The position numbers and the translations under genes were made by a program. Shown here one piece after another: positions 57,751 through 64,000 of a stretch of 64,000 nucleotides of DNA. The stretch spans positions 1 to 64,000 of the forward strand of contig ARYC01000203.1 in assembly GCA_000711775.1 (NCBI GenBank), given 5' to 3'. The notes below the pieces were generated by a model, which saw nothing but the letters and a program-made list of their open reading frames with translations, searched no databases and was not told the origin of the DNA. The first letter of the stretch is position 1; each line of letters begins with the position of its first letter. The DNA is from Oxytricha trifallax. Taxonomy: Eukaryota > Ciliophora > Spirotrichea > Sporadotrichida > Oxytrichidae.

Positions 57751-58065
57751 AAATAAGGTTAATTGTGCTCACTAAAAAATACTTAATTTAAGAGAAATTT
57801 TACTGCCAAATCGTTTGAAAATGAAGATAAAATATATATAATATTTATGTTAATTAGATAACAACAGTTTAAGAATATTATATGTTAAATTTAATCAGAT
57901 AATAATTAATGTTTATAAAAATTAGAGGAATAAATTAAATTAGTCTGAGAAAAAATAAAAAGATTTATAGGAAATAACTAGTCCCTTATAAAAATGTGCT
58001 CATACTGTGTTATTAAAGTGACTATTATACTCAGATAATATCAATTAAAATAATGGGTTCGAAGT
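57751..58065. other. AT-rich spacer
   Basis: No feature seen before element C. Confidence 0.5.
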
Positions 58066-58331
58066 TAAAACCCCATGGTTCTTTTAAGAATTAAGATAGG
58101 GTGGTATTTCTAATTAATCAAAAATTTAATTATTATTGGCGTAATATTTTAATGATTAGCCAAATTATTAAAACTATTGGCTCGAATAATTTTCCTTATA
58201 AATTAAACCAATCAGGTTGTGTATATTTGTTTTCACGCTAATTTTAATTGATTCTGGCCAATAATAATTAAAATTTTGATTAATTAGAAATACCACCCTA
58301 TCTTAATTCTTAAAAGAACCATGGGGTTTTA
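58066..58331. mobile_element. Element C: 266-bp palindromic MITE-like element
   Basis: Arms of about 80 bp start TAAAACCCCATGGTTCTTTT and end with the complement, around a 100-bp AT-rich loop. No coding capacity. The outermost bases match the telomere-like end of element E. Flanks show partial inverted similarity (GTTCG/CGAAC) rather than a clear target duplication. Confidence 0.75.
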
Positions 58332-58839
58332 CGAACTACACTCATTTTTATAAGGAAAATATAAAATTAAATAAAAATATTAATTTGAGATCTATTTTGT
58401 AAAGTATCTGTGTGGCATACGTTTAATAAAACTTAAAAATAATGTTGGAAAAAAAAATATATAAAACCCCATTAAGTGAATTGAAAAAGGTGACAAAAAG
58501 GTGACAAAAGGTAACATTGAATCTTTAATAATCAATAATTAGCACAATTGATGATAGATGTTTACTATAATTATAGTAAGTTCACAATTAAACTCTAACA
58601 ATTAATAATGAAAATAGACACTCTCAATCCAACCGAAACTAATCAACCCTGCTATGTCAATGAACAATAGTGAATCAGAGCATTAAGCCTCACAGCTCTA
58701 GATGGTGACCTCCCTTAGACAGTGATCTGATTTAGGATGATTAGAACTACATGACTACTACTAATGGCTTCCAATAATGAGAACAATGAGCCAAAAAAAC
58801 CAGCGGGGAGCCCTCCGGGCTTGGAAGAAGGGGATGAGA
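58332..58839. other. Spacer
   Basis: AT-rich at first, then of mixed composition. A lone AAAACCCCATTAAGTG at about 58465 resembles an element end, but no partner was found. Confidence 0.4.
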
Positions 58840-59345
58840 AGATTGGAGACATAGACGTATTTGCCATTTACTGTAACACCATTACAACCATCAACATCAC
58901 ATGGCTGCCATAAAACCCCAGTGGCTTAGTATGATCCAACAATCTTGTGACCGTCTCTTGCAATACCGGCAATACTAGTGACTCTTTGGGCAGTTGGAAG
59001 GTTAGTGTTGGCGTATTTCAAGTAGTCTTTTGTGCATTGTGAATTTGAAGAGCATGAAGTAGCAACTTCATTTGAACTGATACTGTTTGTATAAACGCAA
59101 GGACTGAAAGAGTAATAGTGATAGAAAGTCTTATATTCACTGCTTCCTAAACATAGATCAACTTCTACTCTCTTGGCATCTGAGCCTGCTCCCATTGGTG
59201 CGAAGGAGTCGTACAAGTGCTCCGAAGTGCCAGAGTGGGTGGGAACCCCATTGGTTGAGACGCCAACGAGCGCAGCGCGCAGTGTACACTACATCAAGAT
59301 TCCTCTTCTCCCCTATTAGTAAGAGCACTCCATCTTAAATGAAAT
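58840..59345 (-). CDS. YHYH-type secreted/surface protein, partial
   Basis: Minus-strand frame with THSGTSEHLYDSFAPMG, CLGSSEYKTFYHYYSFSPCV (containing the YHYH-like core), CSSNSQCTKDYLKYA, GIARDGHKIVGSY and WQPCDVDGCNGVTVNGKYVY, as in the YHYH-domain proteins common in ciliates and bacteria. After YVYVSN the family's usual end is not seen; the frame runs on without a TGA into low-quality sequence, so the 3' end is truncated or continues elsewhere. The 5' end (toward 59345) is also open. Spaced Cys suggest disulfides. GC content is above the window average. Confidence 0.65.
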
Positions 59346-59387
59346 CTTTGGCATAGTTGAGGAATCCGCATTAGCGTCCAGCACAGC

Positions 59388-60034
59388 AAGATAGAGGAAA
59401 AGGCTCTGGGCAGAGAGGAAAAGGCTAGTAGGCTTGGGAGATTCGCAGGTTTAAGATTAATTTGATCAGCATCATCGTTACCATTACCAAGGAGTGTGCC
59501 CCAAAGCGCTCGCTCAATGCCATAGGGTGGTCCAGAAAATAAAGATGCTTAGATATCTCGGCCCCTAGAGTAGATGTCTTGGTCGGACATTTACCCCCCG
59601 TGCTCCAGAAGACGACGAATCGCGTGGTGCCCCTGGCCGCCCCCCCAGTCGAGCTTCCGCCCCTTACTCCGTTAGCAATACTGATATTCTTGAATTCAAA
59701 AAAGATAATGTCAAGACCAGGCGACCTGACTAAGCAATGTGATGAGTGTACTCAAGACTAGGCTTCAAGCCACTCCCAGCGATGGTTCCTTAAGAAGCTC
59801 TCGATGACAACGACAGAATGGTACTTTAAGCTATACTGCAAGAGACGCAGGGATGAACAGAGCAAGGAGAATGCCTAGTGCAAGACATGGTACAGATCAC
59901 TCTTCCCAGCCAGCGCTAAATACGACACTGATAGAAACCCTTGTCATCGAACTCACAAGCAGAATGTTTACAACCCATAAAGCACCTACTATTCAAGAGG
60001 TAAACAACGTGCACTTCAGACATCACATGAATGA
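59388..60034 (+). CDS. Unrecognised GC-rich open frame
   Basis: About 215 codons without TGA up to 60032-60034, including ITKECAPKRSLNAIGWSRKQ, a Pro/Val/Leu-rich stretch, then QRWFLKKLSMTTTEWYFKLY and NAQCKTWYRSLFPASAKYD. GC content and codon use resemble the element E gene rather than host genes. It starts next to, and points away from, the YHYH frame. No domain recognised; it may be mobile-element DNA. Confidence 0.4.
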
Positions 60035-60375
60035 ACGAGCAGAGGGAATATTAATATTACAAACAGTATTACTTGTGATTATGCTGCATTTACCACTAAC
60101 TACATTCACGGCTTAAGCTTGCAATTGATAATGACTTACTAATCACTTTGAAGACCTAAATCTCATAAGAGTGAGTGCTATTGTTTCGAAATACACAGAT
60201 GAGTAATTTAATAATGTTTTTGTTTCTAATATCCTTGCATTTTAATTTATTTTGCTTTCTTCCAAATTTCAACATACTTTTATTTAAAAGTGGATTTTAA
60301 AAAGTGTAAAAAAAATTCAAAATTTTCAAATTATACTAGTAAATAAGGAGGAAGGACCCAAATAATTAATTTATA
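60035..60375. other. Spacer
   Basis: Nothing recognised. Confidence 0.45.
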
Positions 60376-62130
60376 ATGCAGAAACTTATGCATCCTAATT
60401 AAAGAGAAAAAGAAGAAATAAATTAACATATGAATATAAATGCCGACAACTAATCAAATTAAGGCACAATTTTATTATTAATTATTGCTGATTTTTATGC
60501 CAAAAATTTCATTGTGAATAAAAATAATAAAATAAGATTAACCATTTTTATAAGAAATATAAAGTGTTAGTTATATAACATATTAAAAATAATGATCTAG
60601 TAAAATACCCCCCCCCCTAAAATTTGCAATCGCTAGATTAAGATTTTGAAAATTTATTAAATAGAGAAAACTCACCTGATATCGACAATTTGATGGCAGC
60701 CTCTAAACACCATTAGTAATATTCCCTTTTTTGTTTATCATTAATTTTTGCAAGATAGTATGACTGCAGACAATCAATTCTAACAAATCAATAACTCTGG
60801 CAATAGTTATTTATTTCATTTAACATGATTTATTGATATTTTCATACTTTTAAAGGAAATTTCAAACATTTAAAGTTAATTTGAATATAAAAAATTAAAT
60901 CATCACTAAGGCGTACCTACATTTTTAGCATTATTTTATTGAAATAGTATTATCAAATTATAGAATGGCTAATTAGTTGGTGCAGCAATCTAACCACAAA
61001 CAGAAAAACATTAAAACAGCAGTAAAATTAGAAAGAATTCGAAGGAGGTGCGCACTCGCTATCCTTCAAATGATGTTGACTTGATGATTGCAATTGAGAC
61101 CCAGCAGATGAACTTGAGTAATAACAACTCTTAAAGTTAATCAACAAGCATGGTTAGGAAAAACACTAGGAAGGCCTACAACCATCTCATTTATTTTATA
61201 AACATAGATAGATATATGAAACCATGGACAATCACTGGATATAAATGAATAGACACCACAATCACTGCAAATTATAAATGTTAATAAATAAACAGGAGCT
61301 GTGGTACCCCCAAGATCCTTGAACTAATCACCTGTTGAAGGGGGTCTACGGGTGACTAAAAAACGAACAATTAGAAGTAATACTGCAAGATTTGAAGATA
61401 ATAATAGTGTAAATGGGGGAGGGCCAGCAAACAGCCAATCCAGAGGAAATAAAAATAATAATAATAACGATGGAGATTTTGATTAAATTATAGATGAGGC
61501 TTTGAATAGAAGACATGGCAAAGGATCTCCAAAGATAGGCAGCAAATAGCAATCAGCATAATTTATGTTATTTGTATAAAAGAATAAGATAAAATGCTAG
61601 AGACTTTTCTCCTATAGTTAATAAACTTAAAAAAATACTATTGCTTCTACAAATCGAATTAAATTTGCTATATCTTATTTTTCATAGAATTAATAATTGT
61701 AGTTCTTTCATTAATTATTAAACTATTATTTTACAATCAGTTTCCAACTAGAATAACACTAATTAAAATAAATATAAAACTAACATGCAATAATTACAAT
61801 AATAATAGAACTAAAACCCTCGAAGCAGTATAAATGACTATCTTTTAGACAACGGAGCGGGGACTATCTCGAAATCTAAACCTTCCGGCACTAATAATTT
61901 TATTTATTTAGTATTTTATAATCTATATATAGTAAAATACACTAATTAATAGCTGAAAGAATCATTTGATGATGGAATACATCAGTTGATTGAAATGGCG
62001 AAGCTGAGAAGACAGGAAAGCAGGAGAAGCTCCAAGGGGATGTTTCAAGCTAATTAAATAGCAAGCAGTGTTGCTCAATACTAGAATTTAAACCTAAGAT
62101 TTAATTATAAAATATCTTAGAAGAATAATT
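60376..62130 (+). CDS. Unknown Q/N-rich gene in at least six segments
   Basis: ATG 60376 (MQKLMHPNQREKEEINQHMN). Coding patches in one direction, separated by AT-rich DNA, are QNLQSLDQDFENLLNRENSP (about 60.62-60.72 kb), DSMTADNQFQQINNSGNS, GAAIQPQTEKHQNSSKIRKN to RKNTRKAYN (60.96-61.18 kb), TGAVVPPRSLNQSPVEGGLR to KIGSKQQSAQF (61.29-61.57 kb), NDYLLDNGAGTISKSKPS (about 61.83 kb), and FDDGIHQLIEMAKLRRQESR to about 62.12 kb. Order and strand agree with an unscrambled gene; pointers were not assigned. Function unknown. Confidence 0.6.
60608..60616. repeat. Poly-C run
   Basis: A run of C in otherwise AT-rich DNA, near a segment boundary of the unknown gene. Confidence 0.8.
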
Positions 62131-62671
62131 AAATTTTCATCATATTTTCATATTTTAAATAGTGAATCATATTACATTTATTATAAATTGGCTAGATTTT
62201 AATATAATCATTTACAAAACCATTATTTCAAACTCGGTTTAATTATTTTTATATTTAAAAATTCATTGTTTGTTTAAATTTTCATTAAAAATAAATCTCA
62301 GTATTATTGCATAAACAAAATAAGTGTCCAAATCAAGATATTTTAAAATTTATATGAAAAAGGTTTAGAGTTCAAAATGAATAATCAAATCTTCCGTAGT
62401 TGAGCAAATTCGATATTAGTAATAAAAGTAATAAAATTAATTAACATCATCTCCCCAAATCCTAAATGGACAATACCACAAGCACTTAAAATTACCAAAA
62501 TTAAAAATATAATTAACTAAATATATTTATTAAGTAAACTCAACCACAAAAAACGGCAAATTATATAGTAAAAATTATATTTAATTTATAAAGAGATCTA
62601 ATTATTAATTTTAAACATCATGAATACGCTAAGTTAATAAAATACTAAATGCCAAAAAGTTTAACATTGAC
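62131..62671. other. AT-rich spacer
   Basis: Nothing recognised. Confidence 0.5.
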
Positions 62672-62981
62672 ATGTCTACAGCAACCAATAAATAAGGAGT
62701 ATCTGGCAATAATAACTACGTAGATGACGAAACACCGTGGACTTATAGAGTTAAACAACATGCCGTTTCCGCGAACACTTCTCCTAGAGCAATATTATTT
62801 TTAAAATATGAATTAATGATAAAAAATACCACTTGGTAGTATGATTTATATTTGAAGAAGCAAATATCTAACACAAAATTCCAAATACTACAATAGCGAG
62901 TAACACAAAAATAGACCCTTCTCCAAATGGCTCATTATTAAAAATAAACTAAAAAAGTAACCGAGAATAATTGTCTACAGT
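62672..62981 (+). CDS. 5' part of an unknown gene interrupted by TBE
   Basis: ATG 62672 opens MSTATNKQGVSGNNNYVDDE and then TPWTYRVKQHAVSANTSPRA. The frame remains open through AT-rich sequence (which may hold an IES) up to ENNCLQ, where the TBE end begins. The rest of the gene should follow the TBE beyond the window. Confidence 0.5.
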
Positions 62982-64000
62982 CAAAATCCAAATGCCCTTA
63001 ATGAGGTTTATAAGTGCTTTGATTTTACGGGTATAGTTGGGGTATTATTGGGGTTAGTAGAGAAAACACAGGTTTTATGTGAATATAATGAATATTTAAT
63101 GAGTATTAGTGCTCTTAATTCATACAAATTTAATCTGCTTGTTTTTGTTGTATCTCTTGAATCTTGCTCTCTCTCTAGTGGCTCAAGTATGTCATCTAAG
63201 GATTATCTAGGATAGGAAGGAGCTCTCACGATTATCATCTCTACTATACTTTTTATTTCTTCGCAGACATCTTCTTACTTTATATGCTTCTAAGCTAAGC
63301 TAATTGATTGTTTTTCATGTTTAGTCCCAAAGCAAGATATACTTTCTATATCACTTTCTAATATTATTGCAGTTACTGCCCATAAATCTCACTAAACTGA
63401 ACTATTCGTCCACTTCTCTCTGATTGGGAAGTAGCCTGGTGTCCCAAGAACCTTTGCTAATGTTACAATCTCTTATCTTAAGGCTCTATTGAAATCGATA
63501 ACTACAACTTCTAAATGACAGAGGTTTAGCATCACATTTTCAGGCTTCAAATCTCTATGAACATATCAAATTTAATGCAACTCCTAGACGGCCTTAATTA
63601 TATTTAAAAGTATATCATTCAAGTCATCCGGATATCAGTTTTGATATAGATAGTCTCTCAAAGTCATTTCTTATTTCTTTAGTTTTAATGAGATGAAACC
63701 ATAGCTTAATATGACACCATCTAACTTAAGCAAATTCTTGCAATGTTTTCATTAGGCCTCTTTAAGAATAATGTATTCATAAGCAAACTCGTTCTAATAC
63801 TGTTGGTACTTAAGAAGATAACTGAAAGGATACACCTTGTATGCATACTCATCAACTACTATGAGCTTTGATTTTGTTAGGAACACTTATATGCAAGTAA
63901 TTCTCAATACAACTACTTAGATTAATTGCATTCAATGCAGGAATGCTCATAGCTTTTGCTTGGAAGCAGGCTAAAATTGTATTACCTGCTGGTTGGTTTA
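62982..64000. mobile_element. Second TBE transposon, one end, running off the window
   Basis: Begins CAAAATCCAAATGCCCTTA, a decayed form of the TBE end, followed by TGAGGTTTATAAGTGC as in the copy at 29150. Preceded by AGT, which fits the ANT target. Orientation is opposite to the first copy with respect to the zinc-finger/kinase gene. The other end and the other two genes lie outside. Confidence 0.9.
63120..64000 (-). pseudogene. TBE 57-kDa zinc-finger/kinase gene, kinase half, decayed
   Basis: Kinase half homologous to 32.05-32.93 kb: [28 protein letters not shown] and VVIDFNRAL are preserved. At least one frameshift (near 63.87 kb) and one TGA in place of a sense codon just before YVHRDLK (near 63.57 kb) break it. 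TGA at 63120-63122 is at the same place as in the other copy. The zinc-finger half lies beyond the window. Confidence 0.85.

Noticed and set aside
58460-58480. AAAACCCCATTAAGTG as left end of an element holding the 58.8-60.0 kb frames
   Set aside because: No inverted partner found to the right within the window.
1-64000. CRISPR arrays, tRNA or rRNA genes, bacterial operons
   Set aside because: No regularly spaced repeats, cloverleaf with anticodon or rRNA core was seen; gene structure is eukaryotic with reassigned stops.

Overview
This window is germline (micronuclear) DNA of a spirotrich ciliate of the Oxytricha/Stylonychia kind. Three things show this. (1) Genes read through only if TAA and TAG are glutamine and TGA is the sole stop; under that code most apparent gaps become long Q/N-rich or well-known proteins. 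(2) Genes are cut by short AT-rich internal eliminated sequences (IESs), each bounded by a 3-13 bp direct repeat (pointer); taking out one pointer copy plus the IES restores the frame at more than 30 junctions. (3) A TBE-type telomere-bearing transposon (ends CAAAACCCC, 3-bp ANT target duplication) sits inside a gene, and a second one starts at the right edge.

Layout. 1-969: IS630/Tc1-like transposase gene. 1611-2568: palindromic element A1. 2573-3288 and 9795-10760: two related single-pass membrane proteins. 3590-6390: long Q/N-rich coiled-coil FYVE protein. 6887-9876: unknown Q/N-rich coding. 11273-16030: CAND1, with one intron and ten IESs. 16255-17417: VPS37A-like ESCRT-I subunit. 17635-20450: unknown genes. 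20454-22154: ankyrin plus zinc-finger protein, uninterrupted. 23202-23993: pirin copy 1. 24831-26981: a 2.15-kb element with telomere-like inverted ends and an unrecognised spliced gene. 27759-33379: pirin copy 2, cut by a 782-bp IES and a 3.9-kb TBE. 33830-37303: coiled-coil protein with 14 IESs. 37593-38618: the last part of a scrambled pseudokinase-LRR gene whose earlier parts lie downstream at 43427-45834 and 46811-47098. 39637-43318: TPR/cyclic-nucleotide-binding protein. 47190-47654: GAS2-domain protein. 47773-52729: TRAPPC9/Trs120-like protein. 53902-57750: three genes including a MORN-repeat protein. 58066-58331: small palindromic element. 58840-60034: two GC-rich coding stretches on opposite strands, one a YHYH-type protein. 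60376-62981: two unknown genes, the second cut by the right-edge TBE.

How it fits together. The conventional genes serve cullin-ligase cycling (CAND1), endosomal sorting and tethering (FYVE protein, VPS37A, TRAPPC9), and cytoskeleton or signalling (GAS2, MORN, CNB, pseudokinase-LRR). They share no operon logic. What unites the window is the elimination architecture: mobile elements (TBE, A, B, C, E) sit in or between gene segments and would have to leave with the IESs during macronuclear development. The most striking points are the scrambled gene joined by a 13-bp pointer over 8-9 kb, the pirin pair that is mosaic at an IES boundary, and three element families (A, B, E) that I do not recognise.
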